DNA from: JACCTU01 sp963798985
GTDB lineage: Bacteria; Actinomycetota; Thermoleophilia; Gaiellales; Gaiellaceae
Assembly: GCA_963798985.1 (NCBI GenBank)
Contig: CAWCVL010000007.1
Location: 682,001 to 746,000 of the forward strand
DNA: 64,000 nt
Reading direction: 5' to 3'
A model generated the notes under the pieces. That model had not been told where the DNA came from. It saw nothing but the letters and a program-made list of their open reading frames with translations, and did no database searches. Of this stretch, positions 45,519-55,684 are shown in pieces. The translations under genes were made by a program, and so were the position numbers. Numbering within the stretch: the first letter of the stretch is position 1; the number at the start of each line of letters is the position of its first letter.

Positions 45519-47227
45519 GCGGCCCCGGCGCCGCCCATCGGCGGTTCGAAGCCGTGCTCCGCAGCCGCGGCCCGCGCTTCGGGGTAGCCGGCGTCGAGAT
45601 GCCGCATCACCCCCGTTCCGGGGTCGGCGGTCAGCACGCGTTCGAGTCGCTCGGCGGCGTCGTCGGTCCCGTCGGCGACGACGACCATGCCCGCGTGGAT
45701 CGAGTTGCCGATCCCGACCCCGCCGCCGTGGTGCACGCTGACCCACGTCGCTCCCGCCGCGACGTTCAGCAGCGCGTTCAGGATCGGCCAGTCCGCGATC
45801 GCGTCGGAGCCGTCTCGCATCGCCTCGGTCTCCCGGTACGGGGACGCGACCGAGCCGGAGTCGAGGTGATCTCGCCCGATCGCGACGGGCGCCGACACGC
45901 GCCCGCTTCGCACGAGCTCGTTGATCGCGAGCCCCGCCTTGGCGCGGTCGCCGAGCCCGAGCCAGCAAATCCGCGCGGGCAGCCCCTGGAACGCCACCCG
46001 CTCTGGAGCCAGCTCGAGCCAGCGCTGCAGGAGCACGTCGCCGGGGAAGAGCTCGCGCAGGGTCTGGTCGATCACCGCGATGTCGGCCGGGTCGCCCGAG
46101 AGCACCGCCCAGCGGAACGGCCCCACGCCGCGACAGAAGAGCGGCCGGATATAGGCCGGGACGAAGCCCGGGTATGAGAAGGCCTCCGCTACGCCGGCTT
46201 CATGCGCCTCCCCGCGAAGATTGTTGCCATAGTCGAAAACGTAGCTGCCGCGCTCGGCGAATTCGAGCAACGCGCGAACATGTTGCACAATCGACACACG
46301 TGCGCGCCTGAGGTACTCGTCCGGATCGGACGCGCGCAGTGCAGCGGCCTCGCCCACGTCGAGCCCGACCGGCACGTAGCCGGTCAACGGATCGTGCGCG
46401 GCGGTCTGGTCGGTGACGAGGTCGAAGTGCTCGCCGCGTCGCACGAGCTCGGGAACGACCTCGGCAGCGTTCCCGAGCAGTCCGACCGAGAGCGCGCGGC
46501 CCTCCCCTGCAGCCGCCCGCACACGCGCCAGTGCATCGTCGAGGGAGTCGGCCGCCTCGTCGAGGTAACGCGTCTTCAGCCGGCGCTCGATCCGTTCCGG
46601 GTCGACCTCCACGCACAGGATCGCCGCGCCGGTCATCGTCGCAGCGAGCGGCTGCGCCCCGCCCATTCCCCCGAGCCCTGCCGTCAGGATCGTGCGCCCG
46701 GCGAGGTCGGCCGACCCGTAGTGCGTCTCACCGGCGGCGGCGAAGGTCTGGAAGGTCCCCTGCAGGATCCCCTGCGTCCCGATGTAGATCCACGACCCCG
46801 CCGTCATCTGGCCGAACATGGTCAGGCCGAGCGCCTCGAGCCGGCGGAACTCCTCCCAGTTCGCCCAGCGCGGCACGAGCAGGGAGTTGGCGATCAGCAC
46901 GCGCGGTGCACCCGGGTGCGTGCGGAAGACGCCCACCGGCTTGCCGCTCTGCACGAGCAGCGTCTCGTCGTCGCCGAGTCGGAGCAGCGTCGCGACGATC
47001 GCCTTCAGCGCGTCGTGGGAGCGCGCCGCTTTGCCGGACCCGCCGTAGACGACGAGCTCCTCGGGACGCTCGGCGACTTCTGCGTCGAGGTTGTTGAGCA
47101 GCATCCGGAGCGGCGCCTCGGTCGACCACGAGCGCGCGTTCAACTCGAGCCCTCGCGGCGCGCGGATCGCCGCGAGGTCGCCGCAGAGCGCCTCGACCAC
47201 CTCGTCGACCGGCCGGGCAACCGCCAC
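45515..47227 (-). CDS. hutU: Urocanate hydratase
   Basis: The 570-residue protein is the NAD-dependent urocanase. It has RMLLNNLDAEVAERPEELVV, YGGSGKAARS (substrate/NAD loop), GQMTAGSWIYIGTQGILQGT, TAGLGGMGGAQPLAATM, TDQTAAHDPLTGYVP, and the C-terminal VHHGGGVGIGNSIHAGMVVV. It performs step 2 of histidine use. A GTG start shares one base with the hutH stop. Confidence 0.97.
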   Translation of the reverse strand: MAVARPVDEVVEALCGDLAAIRAPRGLELNARSWSTEAPLRMLLNNLDAEVAERPEELVVYGGSGKAARSHDALKAIVATLLRLGDDETLLVQSGKPVGVFRTHPGAPRVLIANSLLVPRWANWEEFRRLEALGLTMFGQMTAGSWIYIGTQGILQGTFQTFAAAGETHYGSADLAGRTILTAGLGGMGGAQPLAATMTGAAILCVEVDPERIERRLKTRYLDEAADSLDDALARVRAAAGEGRALSVGLLGNAAEVVPELVRRGEHFDLVTDQTAAHDPLTGYVPVGLDVGEAAALRASDPDEYLRRARVSIVQHVRALLEFAERGSYVFDYGNNLRGEAHEAGVAEAFSYPGFVPAYIRPLFCRGVGPFRWAVLSGDPADIAVIDQTLRELFPGDVLLQRWLELAPERVAFQGLPARICWLGLGDRAKAGLAINELVRSGRVSAPVAIGRDHLDSGSVASPYRETEAMRDGSDAIADWPILNALLNVAAGATWVSVHHGGGVGIGNSIHAGMVVVADGTDDAAERLERVLTADPGTGVMRHLDAGYPEARAAAAEHGFEPPMGGAGAA

Positions 47228-48766
47228 TACGAGAGCTCCCCCACCTCGGACTCGACGGCCCCGACCAGCGAGCCGTTGCGGATCGCCGCGGCGACCGCCT
47301 CGATGTCGCCGCTGAGCGACCGGTCATCACCGAGCCGCGGCGAGAGCGTTCGCACGAACGCACGCGTCGCGCGGACGCCGACCCCCGGCTCGAGCGGCGC
47401 GAGAAACTCCACGCCCTGCGCGCCGGCGAGCAGCTCGATCGCGAGCGCACGCTCGCCGTTCGCGAGCACCTGCCAGCCCTTGAGCGCTGCAGCGTTCCCC
47501 ATGGAAACGTGATCCTCCTGACCCGCGCTCGTCGGGAATCGAGTCGACGCTCGCCGGGTGCGAGAGCACCTTGTTCTCGCTGACGAGCGCAGCCGCGACG
47601 TACTGCGGGATCATGAACCCGGAGTTGAGCCCACCGTCGACGGTGAGAAACGGCGGCAGCCCGTCGGACAGGCTCGGGTTGACGAGGCGCTCGATCCGCC
47701 GCTCCGAGATGCTCGCGAGCTCGGAGACGCCGAGCGCGAGGATGTCGAGCGCGAACGCGACGGGCTGTCCGTGGAAGTTCCCGTTCGAGACGAGCTCCTC
47801 GCGCTCGACGAGCACGAGTGGGTTGTCGGTCGCCGCGTTGACCTCGACGCCGACGGTGTAGGCAACGTGGTCGAACAGGTCGCGACAGGCACCGTGGACC
47901 TGCGGCGCGCAGCGGAGCGAGTAGGCGTCCTGCACCTTGTCGCACCACCGATGGGACTCGTTGATCGCGGAGTCGTCGATCAGCCGCAGCACGTTCGCCG
48001 CCGACGCAGCCTGACCGCGCAGCGGGCGAAGCGCCTGGATCTCGGGCATGAAGCTCGCGCGTGACCCCTGGAGCGCCTCGAGCGACATCGCGCAGGCGAG
48101 GTCGGCGGCCTTCGCGAGCCGCCGGGCGCGAACGAGCCCGAGCGCACCGACCGCGGCCATGAACTGCGTGCCGTTGATCAGCGAGAGGCCCTCCTTCGCC
48201 TGCAGCCGCACGGGCTCGAGGCCGACTCGTTCGAGCGCGACCCCGCCGGGCAGGAGCTCGCCGTCCAGCCACGCCTGCCCTTCGCCGACGAGCGGGAGCG
48301 CGAGATGCGCGAGTGGCGCCAGGTCGCCGCTCGCGCCGACCGAGCCTCGACTCGGCACGTTCGGCAGCAGCCCGCGGTTGATGCACTCGATCAGGAGCTC
48401 GACCGTCTCGATGCGCGCGCCCGAGTAACCCTTCGCGAGCGCGTTCGCGCGCAGCAGCATCGCACCACGGACGACCTCCGGTGCGTACGGCTCGCCGACG
48501 CCGCACGCGTGGCTGCGGAGCAGTCGCAATTGCAGCTCCTCGGTCAGCTCCTCGGGGATCGACGCGGAGACGAAGCGGCCGAACCCGGTGTTGATCCCGT
48601 AGGTGTGCTCACTCGTGCCGTGCGCTGCGCGCTCGACCAGCTCGCGGGAGGCCCGCATGCGCCCGCGCGCGGAGTCGGCGAGCGAGACGGGCGCCCCCTC
48701 GACCGCGACCTCCCACACATGGTCGACGGTGAGGTCTTCGCCGCTCAGCGCGCGACTCTGGATCAC
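47227..48766 (-). CDS. hutH: Histidine ammonia-lyase (one frameshift)
   Basis: HutH deaminates histidine to urocanate. The self-made MIO cofactor site is in RGSVGASGDLAPLAHLAL, with Ala-Ser-Gly at 145-147. Other conserved parts are HTYGINTGFGRF, EGLSLINGTQFMAAV and VQDAYSLRCAPQVHGA. The frame is broken at ASVDSIP near 47533. Removing one G restores SVDSIPTSAGQEDHVSMGN and the rest through VGAVESEVGELS, giving 512 residues, the normal length, and a stop that touches the hutU start. This is the clearest example of a single-base insertion in the window. Confidence 0.95.
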
Positions 48767-48791
48767 GGCGCGAGTGTAGTCCCCGGCTTCC

Positions 48792-49670
48792 CTACCGGAG
48801 GAGCCGGAGCTCGAGCACCCGGGACGCGTCGAAGCCGTCGATCCGGAGCGCAGCGCCCGCCGCCGTCGCAGCCGCGCCGGCCGGCATCAGCCCGACCAGC
48901 TCCGAGCCGACCACCTCGAGACCGCGAGCTGCCGCTTCTGCTTCCACACGGGCGACGATCTCGTGGAGCGCCGCCGCCTCCCAGTCCTCGACGTTCATGC
49001 TCACCTGGACGAACCCCGCGCGCGGCAGGTCGAGGCCGAGCGCACGCACCCCGGGAAAGCCTCCACCCCGCTCGCGTACGAGCGCGGCGATCTCGCGCGC
49101 TGCCGCAACGTCGCCGCGCAGGTTGACGTTGAACGCGATCAGTGCGCGGCGGGCACCGACCAGCACCCCACCGGCCGCGTCGTCGAGAAACGGAGGCCCA
49201 TAGTCGGGTTTCAGCTCGCCGTCGTCGATGCGCCGCTGCAGCTCCTCCGGCCCGCCCCGCCGAAAGAACGACGGGCCGTTTCCGCCGCCGAGCTCGCCGT
49301 AGAAGAAGACCGGGAGCCCGAGCTCCGCGGCGAGCCGCTTGGCGACCAGTCGCGCAACGCGGCGTGCGCGCGGCAGGTCGACTCGGTCGATCGGGACGAC
49401 CGGGACGACGTCGGCTGCGCCGATGCGCGGATGGGCACCCTCGTGCTCACGAAGGTCGATCCGCTCCCTCGCCACGGCGACGCCGGCGACGAGCGCGTTT
49501 TCGAGCTGTTTCTCCTCGCCGACGAGCGTGAACACCGACCGGTTGTGGTCCTCGTCGGCGTGAACGTCGAGCAGCTCCGCGTGTGCGCTCAGAGCCGCTC
49601 CGATCGCGTCGATCGTCGCGCGGTCGCGGCCTTCCGAGAAGTTCGGCACCGATTCGAGCGGCAGCGCCAT
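48792..49670 (-). CDS. ftcD: Glutamate formimidoyltransferase
   Basis: The 292-residue protein transfers the formimino group from formiminoglutamate to tetrahydrofolate. It begins VPNFSEGRDRATIDAIGAAL and has DVHADEDHNRSVFTLVG, EGAHPRIGAADVVPVVPID, RGDVAAAREIAALVRERGG and VQVSMNVEDWE, all typical. The cyclodeaminase half found in animals is absent. It heads ftcD-hutH-hutU-hutI, so this strain uses the folate-linked branch of histidine breakdown rather than the HutF/HutG route. TAGAGT lies six bases before the ATG. Confidence 0.93.
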   Translation of the reverse strand: MALPLESVPNFSEGRDRATIDAIGAALSAHAELLDVHADEDHNRSVFTLVGEEKQLENALVAGVAVARERIDLREHEGAHPRIGAADVVPVVPIDRVDLPRARRVARLVAKRLAAELGLPVFFYGELGGGNGPSFFRRGGPEELQRRIDDGELKPDYGPPFLDDAAGGVLVGARRALIAFNVNLRGDVAAAREIAALVRERGGGFPGVRALGLDLPRAGFVQVSMNVEDWEAAALHEIVARVEAEAAARGLEVVGSELVGLMPAGAAATAAGAALRIDGFDASRVLELRLLR

Positions 49671-49675
49671 CCGCT

Positions 49676-49682
49676 TACTCTA
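49676..49682. promoter_or_regulatory. Overlapping divergent -10 hexamers between the hut operon and the glycosylase
   Basis: Plus-strand TACTCT (49676-49681) lies nine bases before the TTG start of the glycosylase. Minus-strand TAGAGT (49677-49682) lies six bases before the ftcD ATG. Five base pairs are shared, and the spacings (nine and six) are identical to the deoB divergent site at 1403-1409. Confidence 0.5.
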
Positions 49683-49690
49683 CGAGCAGC

Positions 49691-50296
49691 TTGACGCGCC
49701 GCCGCTCGTCGTACCGCTCGCTCGCGTCGCTTCAGCGCGACCTCGCAGTCTGCCGCGCCTGCGTCGAGGCCGGCTACACGCTCGAGTCGCTCCCGGTGCT
49801 GAACCCGCGGCTCGGACAGCCCGCCTACCTCTACGGGCAGGCGCCGGGCCCGAACGAGGGCCTCGAGCGGCGCCCGTGGCGCGGCCGGGCCGGGCAGACG
49901 CTCCGTGGCTGGCTCGGGATGGACGAGGACACCTTTTACTCGACGTTCTATTGCGCGTCCGTCACGCGCTGCTATCCGGGCCGAAGCTCGACGGGAAAGG
50001 GCGATCGCGTCCCGACGCCGGAGGAGCAGGACCTGTGCCAGTTCTGGCGCGACTGGGAGCTCCGGTTGCTCCGCCCGAAGCTGGTCGTTCCGGTGGGCAC
50101 GCTCGCGATCGGGCGCCTGCTCGGCAGGCGGCCACTCGCCGGGACGGTCGGCGAGCGGTTCGAGCTCGCGGACCGCGCCGTCGCGATCCCGTTGCCGCAT
50201 CCGTCCGGCGTCTCGCTCTGGCTGAACTCGCCGACGAACCGCGCGCTCGTCGAGCGGGCGGTGGCGGCGATCCACGAGGAGCTCGCCACGCTCTGA
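49691..50296 (+). CDS. Uracil-DNA glycosylase family protein (probable Fe-S type)
   Basis: The protein of about 201 residues has YLYGQAPGPNEGLERRPWRG as the catalytic-loop motif, VVPVGTLAIGRLLG, and PLPHPSGVSLWLNSP as the His-Pro-Ser leucine-loop motif. Four Cys (CRAC near the start, TRCYPG, and DLCQFW) are placed as for the 4Fe-4S cluster of family 4/5 enzymes. It should excise uracil or related lesions. The TTG at 49691 is preferred for its -10 spacing; no Shine-Dalgarno is visible. Confidence 0.8.
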   Translation: MTRRRSSYRSLASLQRDLAVCRACVEAGYTLESLPVLNPRLGQPAYLYGQAPGPNEGLERRPWRGRAGQTLRGWLGMDEDTFYSTFYCASVTRCYPGRSSTGKGDRVPTPEEQDLCQFWRDWELRLLRPKLVVPVGTLAIGRLLGRRPLAGTVGERFELADRAVAIPLPHPSGVSLWLNSPTNRALVERAVAAIHEELATL

Positions 50297-50312
50297 GCCC
50301 CGAGCCGGTGGC

Positions 50313-50318
50313 TACGCT
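50313..50318 (+). promoter_or_regulatory. Leaderless-type -10 element of the first ABC exporter gene
   Basis: TACGCT ends six bases before the TTG at 50325. That TTG starts the repaired N-terminus of the transporter, so the element also supports the chosen start. Confidence 0.45.
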
Positions 50319-50324
50319 CAAGAC

Positions 50325-52101
50325 TTGGCCGAGACACCGCGCTACCGCACCACCTTCTTCCGCCTCGCTGGGCTTCCTGCGCCCGTACAAGTGGTCGCTC
50401 GCGGTCTCGGTCGTCCTCGCCGTCGGAACGCAGGCTGCCGCGATCGTCGCCGCGTACCTGACCGGAGACGCGCTCGCGCATGTAATCGAGTCCAACGACC
50501 GCGAAGCGCTCTGGAGGCTCGTCCTCGCGCTCCTCGCCGTCGGGCTCGCCCGCGCCCTCTTCATGGTGGGCCGGCGGCTGATCTCGGGCCGCCAGGCGCT
50601 CGGCGTCGAGTTCGACCTGCGCAACCGCCTCTACGCAAAGCTGCTCCGCCTCTCGTTCCGCTTCTACGACAGCCACCAGACGGGCCAGCTGATGTCCCGC
50701 GCGACGGTCGACCTGCAGAGCGTGCGGTTCTTCCTCGGGTACGGCCTCATCTTCTTCTTCCAGCACGTCCTGACGGTCGTCGGTGTCACGGCGGTGATGC
50801 TCGTCGTCAACTGGAAGCTCGCGCTCGTCGCCTGCGCGATCACCCCCGTGCTCGTACTGCTCGCCTACCGGTACTCGCACGTCTCGCACCCCGTCCTCAG
50901 GGACGTCCAGCAGAAGATGGCCGACATGACCACGGTGGCGGAGGAGAACATCGTCGGCGTCCACGTCGTCAAGTCGTTCGCGCAGGAGTCGAACGAGCTG
51001 GAGAAGTTCTCGGCGCGATCGAACCGCGTCTTCGCGCGCAGCATGGACGCGAACCTGCAGCGCGCGATCTACGTCCCGCTCTTGTCGTTCTTGCCGCTCG
51101 TCGCGCAAGCAGGGGTGATCCTCGTCGGCGGGCGCATGGTCGTCAACGGCCAGCTCAGCCTGACCGACTTCTTCTTCTTCAACGCCCTCGTCCTGATGCT
51201 CGTGTTCCCGCTCCGGATGCTCGGGATGTGGATCGGTCAGGCGCAGCGCGCGACCGCCTCGGGCGAGCGGATCTTCGAGGTGCTCGACGAGATCGAGGAC
51301 GTCGCCGACAAGCCCGGCGCCGTCGACCTCCCGCCTGGCCCGGGACGCGTGACCTTCGAGCAGGTCTCGTTCCAGTACGCCGACGGCCGGCCGGTGCTCG
51401 AGAGGATCGACCTCGAGCTCGAGCCCGGGAAGGCCGTGGCGCTCATCGGACACACGGGCTCGGGCAAGACGACGCTTGCGTCGCTCGTCCCGCGCTTCTA
51501 CGACGTCTCCGCGGGACGCGTCTCCGTCGACGGGCTCGACGTCCGCGACGCGAAGGTCGCCTCGCTCCGGCGCGAGATCGGCGTCGTCCTCCAGGACCCG
51601 TTCCTCTTCTCGGCGACCGTCCGCGAGAACATCGCGTTCGCCCGGCCCGACGCGACGGACGAGCAGGTCGAGCGCGCAGCGAGGCTCGCGCAGGCCGACG
51701 ACTTCATCGCCGAGCTTCCGGAGGGCTACGACACGGTGATCGGCGAGCGCGGGATCACGCTCTCGGGCGGTCAGCGCCAGCGGATCGCGATCGCCCGCGC
51801 GCTGATCCTCGAGCCGCGCGTCCTGATCCTCGACGACGCGACCGCGAGCGTCGACGCGACGACGGAGGCGCGGATCCGCACCGGCCTTCGCGAGGCGATG
51901 GAGGGCAGGACGACGATCATCATCGCGCACCGGCTCTCGACGCTCGCGCTCGCCGACGAGCTCGTCGTGCTCGACCACGGCCGGATCGCGGCGCGCGGCA
52001 CGCACGAGCAGCTGCTCCAGACGAGCGCCGTGTACCGCGAGATCTACGACCACGGTCTGCTCGAGCGGGAATTCGCCGAGCGGGTGGAGGCGCGAGCCTG
52101 A
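50325..52101 (+). CDS. ABC exporter half-transporter, membrane and ATPase domains (one frameshift)
   Basis: From TTG 50325 the reading is AETPRYRTTFFRLAG. One extra G near 50371 shifts it, and the corrected frame continues FLRPYKWSLAVSVVLA to about 591 residues. The type IV exporter fold has six helices. The nucleotide-binding domain has Walker A LIGHTGSGKTTLA, Q-loop VLQDPFLFSATVRENIA, signature ITLSGGQRQRIAIARAL, Walker B VLILDDATASVD (Asp-Asp in place of the usual Asp-Glu) and the switch His in IIAHRLSTLA. Walker B ends Asp where catalytic Glu is expected, so this is probably the weak site of a heterodimer with the next gene. The substrate is unknown. Confidence 0.9.
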
Positions 52102-53905
52102 TGCGCGTTTGGCAGCCCGGTGGGCCATCTGACCATGCAGCGCGGCGCGGACGTGCGCGACTGGTCGTGGCGCGCGACGCTGCGGCGGATCCGCTTCCTG
52201 GCGCGCTACACGAAGCGCTACCGACTCCGGACGACGCTCGCGATCGTCTCGCTCCTGCTCGCAACGGCCACGTTCCTCATCCCGCCGTTCCTGACGCGGT
52301 ACGCAATCGACGACGGCATCCGCAAGGGCGACCTCCGGCTGCTGGCGATCACCGTCGCGCTGATGATCGCCGCTGGGCTCGCCAGCCTCGTGACCGGGGC
52401 GCTGCAGACGTACTTCACCGGCTGGACGGGCGAGCGCATCCTCGCGGACCTTCGCAACGACCTCTTCCGCCACCTGCAGCGTCTCTCCCTCGGCTTCTAC
52501 GAACGGAACCGCGCGGGCGTCGTGATCAGCCGGCTGACGAACGACGTCGACGCCCTCGATCAGCTCGTCACGGACGGCGTGACGACCCTCGTGCAGAGCA
52601 CGCTGGTGTTGATCGGCACGACGGTCATCCTCTTCTACCTCGACTGGAAGCTCGCGCTCGCGACGGTGACCGTGATCCCCGCGCTCATCATCGCGACGCG
52701 CCTCTTCCGCGTCCGCTCGGCGCACGCGTACAGCCAGGTGCGCGAGCGCCTCGGGCTCGTGACGGCGACGCTCGCCGAGGACATCGCGGGCATGCGCGTC
52801 GTGCAGGCTTTCACGCGCGAGCCACGGAACCAGCAGCGCTTCGAGGAAGTGAACTCGCACTACCGCGAGGCGAACCAGCAGACCGTCGTCCTGAACGGCC
52901 TCTACTTCCCCTTCGTCGACTTTCTCTCTGCAGCCGCGACGGCAATCGTGCTCGGCTTCGGCGGCTGGCTCGTCTTCGACGGGCAGACCACGCCCGGCGT
53001 GCTGTTCGCGTTCATCCTCTACCTCTCGAACTTCTTCGACCCGGTGCAGCAGCTCTCGCAGCTCTACAACACGTTCCTCGCCGCGGTCGCTGCGCTCGAC
53101 AAGATCCTGGGCGTGCTCGACGAGGAGCCCGAGGTACGCGACGCTCCGGATGCCCGTGTGCTGCCGCCGATCGACGGTCGCGTCGCGTTCGAGGACGTCA
53201 GGTTCGCGCTACGGGACGGGACCCGAAGTGCTGCACGGCATCGACTTCGACATCGCACCGGGCACGACCGTCGCGCTCGTCGGCCACACCGGCGCCGGCA
53301 AGTCGACGATCGCGAAGCTGCTCGCCCGCTTCTACGACCCAACCGAGGGGCGGATCACGATCGACGGGATCGACACGACGACGGTGACGCAGGAGTCGCT
53401 CCGACGCCAGCTCGGGATCGTCCCGCAGGAAGGGTTCCTGTTCGCGGGCACCGTCCGCGACAACATCGCCTTCGGCAACCCGGATGCGAGCCCCGACGAG
53501 ATCGTCGCCGCTGCCCAGGCCGTCGGCGCGCACGACTTCGTGATGCGGCTCGAGGACGGCTACGAGACGAACCTCCAGGAGCGCGGCACCCGGCTCTCGC
53601 TCGGCCAGCGCCAGCTCGTCGCGTTCGCGCGGGCGCTGCTCGCGAACCCGCGGATCCTGATCCTCGACGAGGCGACGTCCTCGGTCGACATCGGGACCGA
53701 GCGGAGGATCGAGGGGGCGCTCCGGCGGCTCCTCGCCGGCCGGACCGCGTTCATCATCGCCCACCGCCTCTCGACGATCCGCGACGCCGACCTGATCGTC
53801 GTGCTCGAGCACGGAAAGGTCGTCGAGCAGGGCACGCACGACGAGCTGATCGCGAAGCAGGGGCTCTACAAATCGCTGTACGGCGATTGGGCGGAAGTCG
53901 CCTGA
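52101..53905 (+). CDS. ABC exporter half-transporter, partner subunit (frameshifted)
   Basis: This second exporter polypeptide has membrane helices from about 52225 and an ATPase domain. The latter carries Walker A LVGHTGAGKSTIAKLLARF, Q-loop VPQEGFLFAGTVRDNIAFG, signature TRLSLGQRQLVAFARALL, Walker B ILILDEATSSVD with the catalytic Glu, and IIAHRLSTIRDAD. One extra C near 53209 splits RVAFEDVRFA from YGTGPEVLHGIDFDIAPG. A start at ATG 52101 (TGATG overlap) would need a second one-base repair near 52119; otherwise translation starts at GTG 52120 or ATG 52135. With a full Walker B it should be the catalytically competent half of the pair. Confidence 0.9.
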
Positions 53906-53926
53906 CCTGTTAGGGTCCCGCGCCTA

Positions 53927-54658
53927 GTGCAGCCCGGGGCAATCGTTCGCGAAGCGTGGGAGCTCTACAAGGCGCACTGGCGCACCTTCGTACCGCTCGC
54001 GCTGATCGTCTACATCGTTCTCGGCTTGATCACGCTCGTCTTCGGCCTGCTCCTCGGCTGGCTCGGGCTGATCATCGGTGGGCTCGCCAGCATCGTCGGC
54101 ACCTTCTGGCTCCAGGGGGCACTCGTCGAGGCCGTCCAGGACGTCCGGGATGGCAAGCAGGACCTTTCGATCGGCGACATGTTCCGGCGCGTGCAGCCGC
54201 GGCTTCCGTCGTTGATCGTCGCCGGGATCCTCGCCGGCCTCGGGATCGCGCTCGGACTCATCCTCCTGATCGTGCCGGGGCTCTTCCTGCTGACGATCTG
54301 GTCGCTGATCGTCCCGACGATCGTGGTCGAGGGCAAGTCGGCCGGTGAGTCGTTCGGCCGAAGCCGCGAGCTCGTCAAGGGCAACGGCTGGAGCGTGTTC
54401 GGCGTGATCGTGATCACGATCGGCGCGGTGATCGTGGCAAGCATCATCGTCAGCATCCTCACCTTCTGGCTTCCGGATGGCATCAACGACTTCGCCAGAA
54501 GCCTGATCTCGAACACGATCGTCGTACCGTTCATCGCCTGCGCGTGGACGCTGATGTACTTCGCGCTCGCGCAGGGCCGCAGCGCGGCACCCGCCGGCGT
54601 ACCCGAGGCGTACTCGCCTCCGCCCCCGCCGCCGAGCGACGGCCCGACCACCCTCTGA
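53927..54658 (+). CDS. YciC/DUF975-like polytopic membrane protein
   Basis: The 243-residue protein begins QPGAIVREAWELYKAHWRTF, followed by six hydrophobic helices. PSLIVAGILAGLGIALGLILL and VPTIVVEGKSAGESFGRSRE, which holds the conserved AxxRSxxL-like stretch, are typical of this membrane family. The tail is proline-rich (PPPPPPSDGP). Function is unknown. It is a separate gene starting 21 bases after the transporter stop, with TAGGGT ten bases before the GTG. Confidence 0.75.
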   Translation: MQPGAIVREAWELYKAHWRTFVPLALIVYIVLGLITLVFGLLLGWLGLIIGGLASIVGTFWLQGALVEAVQDVRDGKQDLSIGDMFRRVQPRLPSLIVAGILAGLGIALGLILLIVPGLFLLTIWSLIVPTIVVEGKSAGESFGRSRELVKGNGWSVFGVIVITIGAVIVASIIVSILTFWLPDGINDFARSLISNTIVVPFIACAWTLMYFALAQGRSAAPAGVPEAYSPPPPPPSDGPTTL

Positions 54659-54680
54659 GCGCGGAGTAGGGTTTCGAGGC

Positions 54681-55563
54681 GTGAGCGGCCTCGACCCCGA
54701 AACCGAGGAGCGAATCGAGTCTCCGGCCTCCGAGGAGGCCGAGCGTGAGGTCAAGCTCACGCCCGCCGAAGCGGTCGCGCGGATGCGGATCAACGTCCCG
54801 TCGCGCGCGAACCGCAAGCTCCGGACGCTGATCGACCGGGTCAACGGCGACACGCAGCTGAAGGCGTGGTGGCACGTCGCCAACGTCAACGCGGTCGGGC
54901 GCCTCGAGATCAACGACCACTCATGGGTGCACATCCAGATCGTCGCGAACATCGCGCTGAAGCTCCACCGGCAGCTGACCAAGCACGGGGTCGAGCCGTC
55001 GATCGTGCGGGACTACGGGATGACGAACGACGACTCCGAGGTCGCGGTCACGCTCGGCGCGCTGACGCACTGCATCGGGATGTCGGTGCACCGCGACGGC
55101 CACGAGGACTTCAGCCTGTTCCTCGCCCAGCCGAAGCTCCAGCAGCTGCTCGACGGGCCTCTACGACGAGCCCGAGCGCACCGTGCTCGTGAGCGAGGTG
55201 CTGCAGATGATCACGAGCCACCGCGAGTACGGAAAGCCGCTGACCCTGGAGGCCGGGATCGTGCGCGTCGCGGACGCGCTCGACATGGAGCAGGGCCGCT
55301 CGCGCATCCCGTTCGAGCGCGGCCGCGTCTCGATCCACTCGCTGTCGGCGGCGGCGATCGAAGACGTGATCGTGACCGACGGCGACGAGCGCCCGGTCAA
55401 GATCGAGATCGTCATGAACAACTCGTCGGGGATCTTCCAGGTCGACGAAGTGCTGAAGGCGAAGCTCACCGGGTCGGGCCTCGAGCCGTACGTCGAAGTG
55501 GTCGCACACATCGACACGGAGGCCGAGAAGAGCCTCGTCTCCGTGTACCGCCTCGAAACCTAG
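54681..55563 (+). CDS. HD-superfamily phosphohydrolase-like protein, HD Asp altered (one frameshift)
   Basis: The protein of about 293 residues resembles a family of metal-dependent phosphohydrolases. It has NDHSWVHIQIVANIALKLHR, VEPSIVRDYGMTNDDSEVAV, then ALTHCIGMSVHRDGHEDFSL where related proteins read HDxGMxxHR, and AGIVRVADALDMEQGRSRIP. The Asp of the HD pair is thus Cys here. A single extra G near 55157 breaks the frame; correction gives LLDGLYDEPERTVLVSEVLQ. TAGGGT lies eight bases before the GTG start. Whether it is still an enzyme is uncertain. Confidence 0.7.
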
Positions 55564-55584
55564 GCGCTACACTGGACGACCCTT

Positions 55585-55655
55585 TGCGGGGTCGTCTAAT
55601 GGTAGGACGCTCGGCTCTGGACCGAGTAGTCTAGGTTCGAATCCTAGCCCCGCAG
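55585..55655 (+). tRNA. tRNA-Gln (anticodon CTG)
   Basis: The sequence folds as a cloverleaf. The acceptor is TGCGGGG/CCCCGCA with discriminator G. The D arm has AATGGTA in the loop. The anticodon stem CTCGG/CCGAG encloses CTCTGGA, giving anticodon CTG for glutamine. The T arm is CTAGG-TTCGAAT-CCTAG. The 3' CCA is not encoded. TACACT at 55568-55573 is a likely -10. Confidence 0.95.
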
Positions 55656-55684
55656 TTCGCCACGTTCCGTAACGCCGCGCGAAC

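Noticed and set aside
47227..48766. hutH as a true pseudogene
   Set aside because: One extra base restores the canonical SVDSIPTSAGQEDHVSM block, normal length and a stop touching hutU; the rest of the operon is intact, so error is the simpler reading.
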